A stretch of DNA of 42,508 nt. It comes from Nitrososphaerota archaeon (GTDB lineage: Archaea; Thermoproteota; Nitrososphaeria; Nitrososphaerales; JACPRH01). The translations under genes and the position numbers were made by a program. The stretch's first letter is position 1. Each line of letters begins with the position of its first letter. This document shows positions 1 to 7,760 of this stretch, piece after piece. The notes under the pieces were generated by a model that saw nothing but the letters and a program-made list of their open reading frames with translations, did no database searches and had not been told where the DNA came from. Where the stretch lies: positions 71,820 to 114,327 of the forward strand of contig JACPRH010000049.1 in assembly GCA_016190055.1 (NCBI GenBank). Reading direction: 5' to 3'.

Positions 1-46
1 TGCCGTGGAATACCCGCAGAAAGTTGGATATATGGTATTTTCAGCC

Positions 47-235
47 TGAACCTATCTCAATACTAAGTACCGTTTCATCGTAGGGAAGGCTACAATTAAA
101 TTCGGAAACTGAATTGGGAAACATGCCGACGATTTTGTACTTGCCTTTCGTACCACTCCTTCAGATCAAACACTGGCGGCTCCGAATAAGCGGGAAAAAT
201 AGTCAGGAAGACGATTGAGTATTGAGATAGGTTCA
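47..235. mobile_element. IS remnant or MITE-like element with 18-bp terminal inverted repeats
   Basis: Positions 47-64 (TGAACCTATCTCAATACT) and 218-235 are perfect inverted complements, 18 of 18 bases. The 153 bases between them contain a minus-strand open stretch from about 207 down to a TAA at 96-98. It reads through EPPVFDLKEWYERQ, which looks like real protein and could be a transposase fragment. No target-site duplication is obvious. The element is far too short for a functional IS, so it is best read as an internally deleted copy. I cannot assign the IS family. The rest of 1-414 shows no supportable gene. Confidence 0.55.
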
Positions 236-414
236 TCCGGAAGCATTCAAGAGGCTTGGCCTAGAGTACAGGTATGAGTCGTCCATCTTAGCATGCAAGA
301 CATCCCAGTCAGGCAACAGACCTACAAGCAGCCTACATCTTACTGGCACTTCTGAACGCCGTCTTGCAAGAGAAAGACTAACTAAACGCTTTTTCAAACT
401 TAAACGTTCAGTAT

Positions 415-834
415 TCATTTGTTTTCTATTACTTGAAGAAACTCGCTCACTGGTAATATCTGGATTTTCTTGTAGCTGACTACTTTGAGAAGGTGTTTGT
501 ATCCACTGATTATGTAGTCTGCACCAGCTGCCAAGGCGCATTCGATAAACTTGTCATCTGCCGGATGCTCTATAACAACATTGACTTTCTTGGTTACTTT
601 AACAAATTGGACAATTTTGAGCACCGCTTCAATCAGCTCTTCATGACGCAGACCCTCAGCTTGATAGACCTTTTTGAGCTTCGGATAGGCCAAAACTTGG
701 TTGATTTCCCTAACAATCTCCTCAGACGTAACAATACCCACTCTGCCGTCCTCGGCTGCCTTTATGATTTCGGCAGGTTTTCCGCCCCAAAGCAACGCGG
801 AAACCAAAACGTTAGCGTCAAGGACTATTTTCAG
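415..834 (-). CDS. PIN-domain toxin-like protein (VapC/COG1569 type), probably decaying
   Basis: The product matches the PIN ribonuclease toxin family: an N-terminal VLDANVLVSALLW strand with the first catalytic Asp, a helical middle, and a C-terminal AGADYIISGYKHLL. PIN toxins cleave RNA and are neutralised by the antitoxin encoded just upstream (818-1078), whose 3' end overlaps this reading frame. Two things are odd. No ATG, GTG or TTG precedes the catalytic Asp: an in-frame stop lies upstream at about 861, and the first TTG (807) falls after the Asp. The coordinates here use a CTG at 834. Second, the usual Asp of the C-terminal (S/T)GDKxLL motif is Tyr, one base change away. The gene is therefore probably impaired; if translated from 807 it would lack the first catalytic residue. 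Confidence 0.65.
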   Translation of the reverse strand: MKIVLDANVLVSALLWGGKPAEIIKAAEDGRVGIVTSEEIVREINQVLAYPKLKKVYQAEGLRHEELIEAVLKIVQFVKVTKKVNVVIEHPADDKFIECALAAGADYIISGYKHLLKVVSYKKIQILPVSEFLQVIENK

Positions 835-1078
835 ATCTCGCTTCTTCGATGAGGGCGTTTATATCTTCCTCCGAAAGACCCATCTGCCTAACTCTACTCC
901 ACACAGGCTTCATGGTCTCTTCAAAAGACTTATCCACGATCTTCTTGAGGACTATAGTGTCATCAATAGCTATAGCCAAGAGTTTTTCGCCTTTCCTAAG
1001 GCTGGCTGCTTTGCGCACATTCGCGGGAATGACCACTTGCCCTTTAGAGGAAACCTTGGTTGTCGATGCCTCAATCAC
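818..1078 (-). CDS. AbrB/MazE-type antitoxin (SpoVT-AbrB domain)
   Basis: About 86 residues with the swapped-hairpin AbrB signature TTKVSSKGQVVIPANVRK near the N-terminus, followed by KGEKLLAIAIDDTIVLKK and a helical tail that would bind the toxin. The GTG at 1078 is preferred because GGTGAG lies about 5 nt upstream; an upstream TTG at 1093 is possible. It is the first gene of a two-gene toxin-antitoxin operon and overlaps the PIN gene. Its promoter region carries an 18-bp perfect palindrome (1096-1113), a plausible autoregulatory site for this DNA-binding family. Confidence 0.8.
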   Translation of the reverse strand: MIEASTTKVSSKGQVVIPANVRKAASLRKGEKLLAIAIDDTIVLKKIVDKSFEETMKPVWSRVRQMGLSEEDINALIEEARSENSP

Positions 1079-1095
1079 GCTCTCACCACACAAAT

Positions 1096-1113
1096 AGTAA
1101 GAATATTCTTACT
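1096..1113. promoter_or_regulatory. 18-bp perfect palindrome, likely operator of the toxin-antitoxin operon
   Basis: AGTAAGAATATTCTTACT equals its own reverse complement over all 18 bases and ends 18 bases upstream of the antitoxin GTG. AbrB-type antitoxins usually repress their own operon through such sites. Its AT-rich core may also overlap the TATA region. Confidence 0.55.
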
Positions 1114-1219
1114 TATAACTATCATGCGAGAGTTTTACCGACACTTTCGCTAAGGCGATCATTAAACCGCCAACGAAGGTAACGTAGAAAGCTAGCTTAA
1201 AGAAGAATCTAACTGCCTA

Positions 1220-1547
1220 GGCTGTGTAAACTTAAGGGGTGTCACCCCCTATGAATCTGGCGAGCTCCCTACTTCATGTGCTTTCTTCTTGTGTAATGCT
1301 GTTGATGAAAAGTTAAGCTAGTTCATCACATAGGCAAGAACACACACCATCTTCTTGAAGCAGTGATAGTAGTCGTCGAACTCCTCTATTCTGTCCTTCA
1401 GATACTGGTTGGTCCATTTCATCAAGGTGTACTCTCTTAGGAATAACAATATAACAAGGAGGGAGAACAAAATTCCACTCAATATACACCGTAGAAGAAA
1501 AGACACCCCCCAAACTAATGACAAAACATTGTTAAGTTTACACAGCC
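1220..1547 (-). mobile_element. Internally deleted IS with 16-bp terminal inverted repeats and transposase tail
   Basis: GGCTGTGTAAACTTAA at 1220-1235 is perfectly inverted at 1532-1547. Inside, the minus-strand frame ending at 1318 contains NQYLKDRIEEFDDYYHC. This resembles the C-terminal end of archaeal DDE transposases, which carry a QYxKDRxExFDDYxPC-like block, and the residues after it are degraded. A GGGGTG/CACCCC hairpin lies just inside the left repeat. At 328 bp it keeps both ends but almost none of the transposase, so it is a non-autonomous derivative. No target-site duplication was seen. The family assignment is from memory of the motif, not a search. Confidence 0.6.
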
Positions 1548-1565
1548 GAAATTCAAGGGATTAAG

Positions 1566-1735
1566 TCTAATTACTCTGTCATTTTTAAGTGAGTAATAAT
1601 CCTTCCAGCCGAAAGGTGCCGGCAAACAAAGCACCTACCGCTCTTTTTCTCAGTGGGACATGATATGAGCTGATGGGTACGATGGGACTTGAACCCGCTA
1701 AAAACGTGGGTAATTATCACTTAACTTCGGTTTTG
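1566..1735. repeat. Diverged copy of a ~150-bp intergenic repeat with tRNA-3'-end-like core
   Basis: This block aligns with 8018-8163 and 11078-11221. Shared landmarks are GGTGCCGGCWAACAAAGCA, TATGAGCTRATGGGTACGAT and AAACGTGGGTAATT. Read on the minus strand, positions 1678-1700 give GGGTTCAAGTCCCATCGTAC, like the T-arm and acceptor strand of a tRNA, but no 5' half with a matching acceptor strand is present. Stem positions vary in partly compensatory ways between copies (see findings). The remainder of 1736-2081 holds only a 60-codon open frame (1673-1855) that I cannot support as a gene. Confidence 0.6.
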
Positions 1736-2081
1736 AATATTGGTATGAATAAACTACTCAGCGTCGAGCCGAAAGTTAATGCCAGCGATACAATGCTCGA
1801 AATCATAATGGATAAGTTAAGAACCAAAATGTTCACAGGAATACAGAGCGAATAAGGTCTGAATAGGTAGGCAAGATTCAACTTTACCAGAGAAGATGTG
1901 CGCTACTGTTTTCACTGATCAGGCGCGCGGTGAGCAGCCGCATCAACAGTAATAATATGAATAAAGAGGAGTTAACTAGCTGTTGCGTTCCTGTCGGAAC
2001 CTGATTTGCCGCTAGTATTTTTACATGCCAATCTCCGCCAAATCTTCAGCAGAGGCTAGCCAGAGTGGATAGATGAACGAT

Positions 2082-2089
2082 AAAAAAAA
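2082..2089 (-). terminator. Oligo-T terminator of the 5.4-2.1 kb operon
   Basis: Eight consecutive A on the plus strand give T8 on the transcribed minus strand, 12 bases after the stop of the last gene. This is typical of archaeal intrinsic termination. Confidence 0.6.
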
Positions 2090-2101
2090 GTGGTTTGGCG
2101 G

Positions 2102-3043
2102 CTAACTGATTGGGGCAGTTCTTTTCTTCAGAAGTGTAATGGAGACGATTGCCCCTGCCACCAGCAATATTCCTGCTGAGATCGGGATAGCAGCATTGCT
2201 GTCGACTATGCTTCTGGATTCTGTGGCAGTTGTAGTTTCTGTGGCAGTTGTAGTTACTGTAACGGTTGTCGTTGTTGTGACTGTAGTTTGAGGAGCCTTG
2301 ACGAATATGGTGGTGGTTACTGTCTTTGCAGGTATTGAGGTTGTGTTGGTGGTGGAGGAGGCAACCGCTAATCCTTGGATGTTGCTGTCCTCGATTAATT
2401 GTTGATACGTTACATTTATTCCGTTTTGCACTGACCAGGTTGTCTGCTTGACTTTGATCAAGGTTTCCTTTTCATACCATACTTGCAGTGTGCAGTCTCT
2501 ACAGGGAGGGAGGTTGAGAACATCGTATATTTGGTTAAATGTGAGTCTGTATGCTTCGTATGTCTTGTTATTCAGGCCTTTAACAAGTTCAATCGCAGGT
2601 TTGTGAGTTGCCACTTCATCCGCTGTGGTTATGAAGTTTTCATCGAAGGAGTCCTCAGTATAACCGGGTCCTAGGCGATCTACACTTGAGGGGAGGTTTG
2701 GAGGAATCTGCTCTCCGAAACGTTCAATTCGCATGCGGTTGAGATATGCATCACTATCATCTATGATCGTCTCTCTTTGGTAAATAGTCTCAGTTACTCC
2801 TTGTGCTGTTGCCGATTCCAGATACGTCACGTAGTGACCGGCCTGTAGCCATTCAGGTCTTAGCGGGCTGTTCAGCACCGGCCCCAACGCCGAGACATTA
2901 GCCGTCAAGAATGATGAAGAAGTAAGCGCTAGCAGAATGAATAAGACCAGGAGATGATGACCAGTGCTCTTCTTCAACTTGATTATAGTTAATCGGCTAA
3001 CTTTTGGTGCTATTGGAGATTTAGTCTGATTTAGTCCATCCAA
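2102..3043 (-). CDS. Secreted protein with Thr-rich stalk and C-terminal membrane anchor
   Basis: A 313-residue protein not recognised as a known family. It has a basic N-terminus, a hydrophobic signal segment at about residues 32-50, an ectodomain to about 225 with a CRDC pair (near residue 180), then a stalk made almost entirely of Thr and Val, and a C-terminal hydrophobic helix (AIPISAGILLVAGAIVSITL) followed by KKRT. The layout predicts a protein held on the outer face of the cell membrane. It begins with TTG, and is the last gene of the operon that starts at 5501, 43 nt after the preceding gene. Its C-terminal helix lacks the W-A-x-G-A-T motif of its neighbours. Confidence 0.7.
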   Translation of the reverse strand: MDGLNQTKSPIAPKVSRLTIIKLKKSTGHHLLVLFILLALTSSSFLTANVSALGPVLNSPLRPEWLQAGHYVTYLESATAQGVTETIYQRETIIDDSDAYLNRMRIERFGEQIPPNLPSSVDRLGPGYTEDSFDENFITTADEVATHKPAIELVKGLNNKTYEAYRLTFNQIYDVLNLPPCRDCTLQVWYEKETLIKVKQTTWSVQNGINVTYQQLIEDSNIQGLAVASSTTNTTSIPAKTVTTTIFVKAPQTTVTTTTTVTVTTTATETTTATESRSIVDSNAAIPISAGILLVAGAIVSITLLKKRTAPIS

Positions 3044-3086
3044 ATTTGCCTCATCTTCTTAATGTGGAAGGCGAACCCAAATCGTA

Positions 3087-3980
3087 TTAGCTCCTTCTTC
3101 TTAGAGAAACTACTGCTAAGATGGCTGCAACGACGGTGGCTCCTATCGCCCAAGCATAGGCTAAGAAATCTGTCTCCCTTGTTGTTATTGTTTCTGTAGT
3201 AGTAGTCATTGAGGGTGCTGTTGTGACTCGGTCAGTCACTGTTAAGGTTGTTGTGGCGGTACTTGTGAATGTTATTGTCATTGTAGAGTACGATGAGGTT
3301 ACGTTCGTGTTGCTTGTGGCCGGGGGCGTATCGATCACTTTTAGGACGCTACTGTAACCACGGTCTTCATATTTGGTATCGCTTCTCTGTAAGAAAACTG
3401 AGAAAGTCAAGTTGTAGCTTCTTATTGCAGTGTCATTAGTGGCTGCTATTCTGATAGTTGCTGTCACGTATGATCTAGGTGCAATTGTTATGTTGTTTCT
3501 AGGCTCGATAGTGTAGGTGATACCGGATGGGAGACTTACCGCTTGGCCCCATCCATAATTATATGGGGGGATTCCGCCAAACCCTAGGGTGGCAAGAACT
3601 GTTTTGTTCTCATTGGACGCCAAGGTCAGGTTAAATGATCCTACCGTACCCCGTTTCAAGACAAGCTCTGGCGTGCCGGTGAAAGGACTACCCAACATTC
3701 GGACATTCTCGAAGCCACTTGCTGTATCAAGATTAAAATTAAAATCGACGTCGAGCGGAAGCTCTGGAAATGTAGCGTAAGCGCTGAGTATTAAGCTGCC
3801 AGATACTACTACCATTAGTACAAATACGGCGACGAGTGCCCTTTCTTTTCTTCTCAATCTCTTGAAATGCGTTGAGACTGGAACATAAGTTTTTCCTAGT
3901 TTCCATCCAAGAGATGACTTTCTAAAAAAAGATAGGTTGGAACTGATGCCACTATCAGTTCCATTCATCTCTCTAGACAT
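3087..3980 (-). CDS. Surface protein with NEW3/Ig-like ectodomain, Thr stalk and WAxGAT tail
   Basis: About 297 residues: a cytoplasmic N-terminus, a transmembrane signal segment near residues 48-67, and a beta-rich ectodomain whose later part reads like an additive-sandwich domain (conserved ITIAPRSYVTATIRIAATND). Then come a Thr/Ser stretch and the tail AYAWAIGATVVAAILAVVSL ending in RRRS. The tail is shared with proteins at 8203, 23954, 27152, 31055 and 31820. The ATG start overlaps the previous gene by 8 nt, so co-translation is likely. Function unknown; a surface-layer or adhesion role is inference. Confidence 0.75.
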   Translation of the reverse strand: MSREMNGTDSGISSNLSFFRKSSLGWKLGKTYVPVSTHFKRLRRKERALVAVFVLMVVVSGSLILSAYATFPELPLDVDFNFNLDTASGFENVRMLGSPFTGTPELVLKRGTVGSFNLTLASNENKTVLATLGFGGIPPYNYGWGQAVSLPSGITYTIEPRNNITIAPRSYVTATIRIAATNDTAIRSYNLTFSVFLQRSDTKYEDRGYSSVLKVIDTPPATSNTNVTSSYSTMTITFTSTATTTLTVTDRVTTAPSMTTTTETITTRETDFLAYAWAIGATVVAAILAVVSLRRRS

Positions 3981-4617
3981 GCTGCATCGACTCGGCTATT
4001 TTTAGTAACTCTTGTAAGGGTATGTCGGCAAGGATCTCGTAGTGTATGCCTTCTTTGGTCCACCATTGAACTCTGCCACTATCATGCCATTCCGGAACAT
4101 CCAGCGGATCATATCCGTAGCCAGGGTTGCCTGCGACTGAAACTACTCTGGAGCGGTTCAAACCAACTGTCTTTACTGGGACACCCACGGTACGTTCTTT
4201 TCCATCTTCAGTTATAGTTACAGTTGGTTTGCTTTCTGTTGTCCTGAACGTCTCGAAAGATGTTCCATCTCTTTCCGCCAGTATCACTATTTGGACATCT
4301 TGCTGATAACCTATGATTCTCTTAAGATTCGGGTTAGTATAAATCAGTGCAGCAAGAGAGTTGTCTTCGCGTAGCTTCACTTGTGGTGACGATGTTCCTG
4401 AAGGAAGATAGGCAGGATAGTTGAGTCCAATTGCCGCTTGCACATTTGACAAGGTAGCGTCACTACCCACTCCGTTCAAGTCATAGGTCGGCATCAGGGG
4501 CATCATGCCATCTTTTGTCTCAATCTCGTGCGTAGGCTGGCTCAAGAAGCCTATTGACATTGCCAAGACAACTGTGATGAGTGCACCGATAGCCATAGTA
4601 TTTGGTTTCATCATCAT
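3973..4617 (-). CDS. Exported DUF4367-like protein
   Basis: About 214 residues with an N-terminal signal anchor (TMAIGALITVVLAMSIGFL) and a compact soluble domain. Features such as GLNYPAYLPSG, IIGYQQDVQIVILAERDG and a final LQELLKIAESM helix resemble DUF4367-type domains found in exported anti-sigma and lipoprotein-carrier-like proteins. A paralogue lies at 26353-27069 (similar LPSG/LPTNIPAG element and terminal helix). The ATG at 4617 is chosen because it overlaps the upstream stop in an ATGA arrangement; a GTG at 4623 is the alternative. Third cistron of the operon, counting the leader ORF. Confidence 0.65.
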   Translation of the reverse strand: MMMKPNTMAIGALITVVLAMSIGFLSQPTHEIETKDGMMPLMPTYDLNGVGSDATLSNVQAAIGLNYPAYLPSGTSSPQVKLREDNSLAALIYTNPNLKRIIGYQQDVQIVILAERDGTSFETFRTTESKPTVTITEDGKERTVGVPVKTVGLNRSRVVSVAGNPGYGYDPLDVPEWHDSGRVQWWTKEGIHYEILADIPLQELLKIAESMQHV

Positions 4618-5417
4618 GGACACGACCCTCCCGAAGTATACATGCAGTACTCTGTTTCGGAGACCTCAGTGGCATAGAACGGGTTGTCGTTTATGGCGTA
4701 ACCGTTGAGCCAAGGAACCCAATAGAGACCGCCGCCCTGAAGTTGTGCATTCTGTATGTCTTGGAAACGTGCAGTACCGCTTGAATAGCTGTTATGCATT
4801 TCCATAAGCACGCTACTTTGAGCGCCTTTGTTGGCCGATACGGTGAGCCCGTTGACATTGATTGTGTAACTTCCTACCTTTTCGATTGTTACATGCCAGT
4901 CATTGTTGTATTGGTTAGCGTTTCCATATGTTGAGAAATATATGTAGTCACCTGTAGTTGGATTGTATCCAGTTCCACTAGAAATATCGCCATATGTGAG
5001 GGAGCCGCCGCTAGTTCGTTTGCCCCAGAAATAGTGATTGGCATCATTTGACACTAAACCATATGTGGTGTAGTTCCCCCTATAGAATCCTGTTTCCACC
5101 ATATTCAAGTTGGCGCCGGTTACCCACACTATGTCTCCACCTATACTAGCGTCAGTTTGAAAATGTCCGCAGATGCTCAGATTTGTGATTAACGATTTAG
5201 CCTTAACACCGTATATGTCGTAATATGTGTCCGTGTTTAACCCCTTCGCGTAGAAGAATGTAGAACCGGTTCTTTCATCTCCACAGTCTTCAGGATGCGC
5301 CGCTGCAAGTGGAACCAGTAGCGCCGAAGTGGACATTGAGGTCACTATGAATAGTACTGCGTAGAGTGCAGCTGTTTTCAGTATTTCGTTTCGCTTAGGC
5401 TTACTATTGCTCATCAT
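4614..5417 (-). CDS. Secreted beta-rich protein, possibly glutamic-peptidase-like fold
   Basis: 267 residues with a clear signal peptide (hydrophobic TAALYAVLFIVTSMSTSALL, cleavage probably after LAAA near residue 40). The mature part is rich in Tyr, Gly, Asn and aromatic strand patterns, with Cys pairs at both ends and no membrane anchor, so it is probably released. The order VETGFYRG, HYFWGKR, GDYIYFSTYG, WHVTIEKVG, SVLMEMHNS loosely recalls the strands of eqolisin/neprosin beta-sandwiches (QTG, WxEW, AEWIVE). That resemblance is weak and no catalytic Gln/Glu pair can be assigned with confidence. It is the first large gene behind the leader ORF and shared palindrome. Confidence 0.6.
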   Translation of the reverse strand: MMSNSKPKRNEILKTAALYAVLFIVTSMSTSALLVPLAAAHPEDCGDERTGSTFFYAKGLNTDTYYDIYGVKAKSLITNLSICGHFQTDASIGGDIVWVTGANLNMVETGFYRGNYTTYGLVSNDANHYFWGKRTSGGSLTYGDISSGTGYNPTTGDYIYFSTYGNANQYNNDWHVTIEKVGSYTINVNGLTVSANKGAQSSVLMEMHNSYSSGTARFQDIQNAQLQGGGLYWVPWLNGYAINDNPFYATEVSETEYCMYTSGGSCP

Positions 5418-5423
5418 CGTATT

Positions 5424-5501
5424 CTACCCTTCTTTTCTTTCTGTCGTTTCGAGGCAGAAACCGTTTCCGGTTTTTGGTTTGATTATGGTTTCTTTTACCA
5501 T
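5424..5501 (-). CDS. 25-aa leader ORF of the 5.4-kb operon
   Basis: Starts MVKETIIKPKTGNGF, matching the leader ORFs at 10885 and 14711 (MVKETKFEPKVETF and MVEETKFEPKVETF) at M-V-x-E-T and P-K. It begins 39 nt from the edge of the 16-bp palindrome and about 30 nt from the TTAAG TATA-like box, so the mRNA would be nearly leaderless and this ORF its first cistron. It ends 6 nt before the secreted-protein ATG. Function unknown; it may set translation of the next gene. Confidence 0.5.
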   Translation of the reverse strand: MVKETIIKPKTGNGFCLETTERKEG

Positions 5502-5539
5502 AACCATTCATATTAGAGCATGGTTGGCTTAAGTTTTGA

Positions 5540-5555
5540 TTGATTTTAAAGTCAA
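5540..5555. promoter_or_regulatory. Shared 16-bp palindromic operator, minus-facing operon
   Basis: TTGATTTTAAAGTCAA is a near-palindrome with one mismatch. On the minus strand it is followed by ATCAAAACTTAAG, where CTTAAG is the probable TATA element (5528-5533). The same order occurs at 7869, 10924 and 14750. Confidence 0.65.
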
Positions 5556-5620
5556 CCTATCTATTATTCAATATTGGTCATTCAATAGGTTTGTTACTAC
5601 GTTATCTTACATGCAATAGG

Positions 5621-5636
5621 TTGACGTGAAAGTCAA
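5621..5636. promoter_or_regulatory. Shared 16-bp palindromic operator, regulator promoter
   Basis: TTGACGTGAAAGTCAA is followed on the plus strand by TCAAAAGATATAG, giving the same operator-ATCAAAA-TATA order as the four minus-strand operons but pointing at the regulator gene. A half site (AGTCAACC) follows at 5648-5655. This suggests the regulator controls itself. Confidence 0.6.
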
Positions 5637-5713
5637 TCAAAAGATATAGTCAACCATGAGTATATGTAACGGTTTTACTGTCTCGATGGTTGTGTGAGGC
5701 TGGTTAGGTTAGG

Positions 5714-6331
5714 TTGAAAGCAGCTACAGAAGCACTAAACGAGGATAACGTCGTTAGACCTACCAGTATCGAGGTGCTGAGCACCGATGATGAGAAGATC
5801 AAGTCCATAGGCGAAGTGTTCACAAGCGATACCGAGCGTGCTATACTCTGCAAGGTTTGCGAGGGAGAGGATACTACTGCGCTAGACATATCAAAATCTC
5901 TCCAACTTGATCTAGGACTTGTCGTCCGCCATTTGAAGAAGATGGCTAGGATCGGTTTGATAGAGATAGCTGAAGTTTCTGTATCGCAGAAGGGGAGGCC
6001 GATGAAGATATACGCACCGTCAAGAATAGTGCTCATCATAGTGCCTAGCACCTTAATGATGAAGATGGGCGAAAAGAACATCATCCGGTCACTAATCGCA
6101 TCGCTTCCAAGCTTACTCGTCTTCCTAACCTTCATCCTAACAACTGCAGGGGTATTCAGCCTGTTGAACACCCTTCTACCAACAACACCGCAGGGCATAC
6201 CGATGTGGTCAGGAGGATCAGCATCATACACTGGCTTGATGGCGATGTTACTGTTATCAGCGGCGGTCGGCGGTATCTTAGCACTAATTCTGCAGTCAAG
6301 GTTAAGAGAGCGGCAAGCAAGAGAAAAATAA
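5714..6331 (+). CDS. Membrane-anchored winged-helix transcription regulator
   Basis: 205 residues. Residues about 40-100 form an ArsR/MarR-like winged helix: ERAILCKVCEGEDTTALDIS, a recognition helix with GLVVRHLKKMARIGLIE, and a wing ending KGRPMKIYAP. Two C-terminal transmembrane helices follow (about 126-152 and 172-195), separated by a roughly 20-residue loop that would face outside, then a basic tail. It would bind DNA at the membrane and could sense an extracytoplasmic condition directly. Start is a TTG at 5714. It is divergent from the secreted-protein operon, with palindromic sites for both promoters between them. Identical sites at three further operons make it the natural candidate for their regulator. 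Confidence 0.75.
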   Translation: MKAATEALNEDNVVRPTSIEVLSTDDEKIKSIGEVFTSDTERAILCKVCEGEDTTALDISKSLQLDLGLVVRHLKKMARIGLIEIAEVSVSQKGRPMKIYAPSRIVLIIVPSTLMMKMGEKNIIRSLIASLPSLLVFLTFILTTAGVFSLLNTLLPTTPQGIPMWSGGSASYTGLMAMLLLSAAVGGILALILQSRLRERQAREK

Positions 6332-6554
6332 GGTTCGCAAATAGATAATCTGTTCGAATACTCAACGCACATTCAATCAAAATGTGGACTGCGCCAATGC
6401 TTCTTTGAACCTAGACACTAAATGAATAGCTGGTGAAAAAGCCTTGTCTTTTCGTCCCCATCCATAAATCAGCCTGAGCCTAAGGCAGTAAACAACTCCT
6501 CGATCAACTTCTTACAGTAAGTGTTCCTCGATACCGCTATGAAGTTGGTTGGAT

Positions 6555-6561
6555 AAAAAAA
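6555..6561 (-). terminator. Pyrimidine-rich oligo-T terminator after the protease gene
   Basis: Downstream of the protease stop the minus strand runs through about 45 bases of C/T-rich sequence and then T7. The rest of 6332-6611, between two convergent genes, shows no gene. Confidence 0.55.
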
Positions 6562-6611
6562 GAGGAGGGGAGCGAGAGGGAGGAAAGAAAGAAGAAGGAG
6601 GATAAGGCAGG

Positions 6612-7760
6612 TCAGTATCCTTGGATGTTTAGCTGCTGTTCGATATAGTCCCATGGACTGGAGTACATGTCGTTGTTAACTCCGCCCCATAGTATGCTGA
6701 GCCTCAGCACTCCTTGAACCCCGTTTACAGTGGCGTCTACACCGATGGGGGCACCGCTGTCTCCGGGACCGGCCCCGCTTTGATAAAGCGTTACTACAAT
6801 CTGGTTTGTCTTTGATCCGCAACCGCTTGTTGCAGAGGTTATGCCGCTAATGTAGCCTGTATGCTTCGTCTGCATTGTTCGACCTATAGTGGATACTGCC
6901 AGGCCTACGCTGACGTCTTGGAGGTGCATTGTGCCGAAGACAGGACCTATCTCCAGAACTTCAGATTGAAGCTCAGAGTAGCCGTCTCTCCTCACTATGA
7001 AGCTGGCATCCACGTTTGAGTTGGTACAGGAGCCTCGGTTGTAGTCACCCCACCAGATGTGAGTAGACGAGTAGCCTGGATGATACACCCGGTTGCTTGT
7101 TAGAGTGTATCCGTGGTTGAAAGATACAGCTCCAGTTATCGATGGATTGCTGGCGTCCCGTGCTCTGAAGCCCAGCGTCCCTGTCTTGTCCCAAGGTGAC
7201 CCGTCGGAGCGAATATACTCCATGCAGACGCCTTGCGGCGGCGTAGTGAAAAGGTCGCATGGGTTTCCGCTGACGTAGAACGGTACAGTTTCCATAACTT
7301 TTATGCTGACCGGCAGGTTCCAAGGAATCTTTAGAATCAGGTCTCTTTCAGCAGCTGTAGGCGCTCTAGTGAGCACCACTTCATAGCTGCCAGGCTGCTT
7401 CCAGAGAACACCTGCGAGCAGCTCGCCAAGACCTTTCTGCGCCATCGTTAACTTAGCGGAGTCTATCATGCTGTTGATTTCTTGACGGCTCGCCCTGTCT
7501 ATCACGTACTGAACCTTAGCTACGGCTCCAGAGTCCAATACGTAGTTCTCCTGATAATACGTGGTTGGCGTCGAGACGCCGAGGACTATCTGGGTGATGA
7601 GCAGCAGGGATATGATTGCGGCGGCAGAGGGCATTATGACGTTGGATGCGCGTTTCCTGTAGCGAGAAGCTATGCGGTGAATCTGGTTTGGTGATTGTCG
7701 AGCAGCATTATCTTCATTGTTGTCGTGGTAGTAGTCACTGTTGTTGTTGCTTCCTTTCAT
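6612..7760 (-). CDS. Exported chymotrypsin-fold (S1-like) serine protease
   Basis: 382 residues. A basic cytoplasmic N-terminus is followed by one membrane/signal segment (about 41-62). A pro-region-like stretch to about 160 (with a KLTMAQKGLGELL helix) precedes the catalytic domain. The triad can be read as His216 (AVSFNHGY), Asp251 (NVDASFIV) and Ser335 (GPGDSGAPIG). The GDSGAP block, with Gly two residues before the Ser, is the S1 signature. Cys pairs 168/179 and 245/314 could form disulphides. It would act outside the cell on peptides or surface proteins. The ATG overlaps the leader ORF stop (TGATG). It belongs to the palindrome-controlled operon set and appears to be its only large cistron. 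Confidence 0.85.
   Translation of the reverse strand: MKGSNNNSDYYHDNNEDNAARQSPNQIHRIASRYRKRASNVIMPSAAAIISLLLITQIVLGVSTPTTYYQENYVLDSGAVAKVQYVIDRASRQEINSMIDSAKLTMAQKGLGELLAGVLWKQPGSYEVVLTRAPTAAERDLILKIPWNLPVSIKVMETVPFYVSGNPCDLFTTPPQGVCMEYIRSDGSPWDKTGTLGFRARDASNPSITGAVSFNHGYTLTSNRVYHPGYSSTHIWWGDYNRGSCTNSNVDASFIVRRDGYSELQSEVLEIGPVFGTMHLQDVSVGLAVSTIGRTMQTKHTGYISGITSATSGCGSKTNQIVVTLYQSGAGPGDSGAPIGVDATVNGVQGVLRLSILWGGVNNDMYSSPWDYIEQQLNIQGY

Noticed and set aside
233-541. 102-codon frame between the first IS remnant and the PIN gene.
   Set aside because: Overlaps the well-supported PIN gene antiparallel and shows no family features.
1673-1855. 60-codon plus-strand frame in the 1.6-kb repeat.
   Set aside because: It starts inside the tRNA-end-like block and is not kept in the other repeat copies.
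6156-6380. Hydrophobic minus-strand frame opposite the regulator.
   Set aside because: Shadow of the transmembrane helices of the regulator gene.
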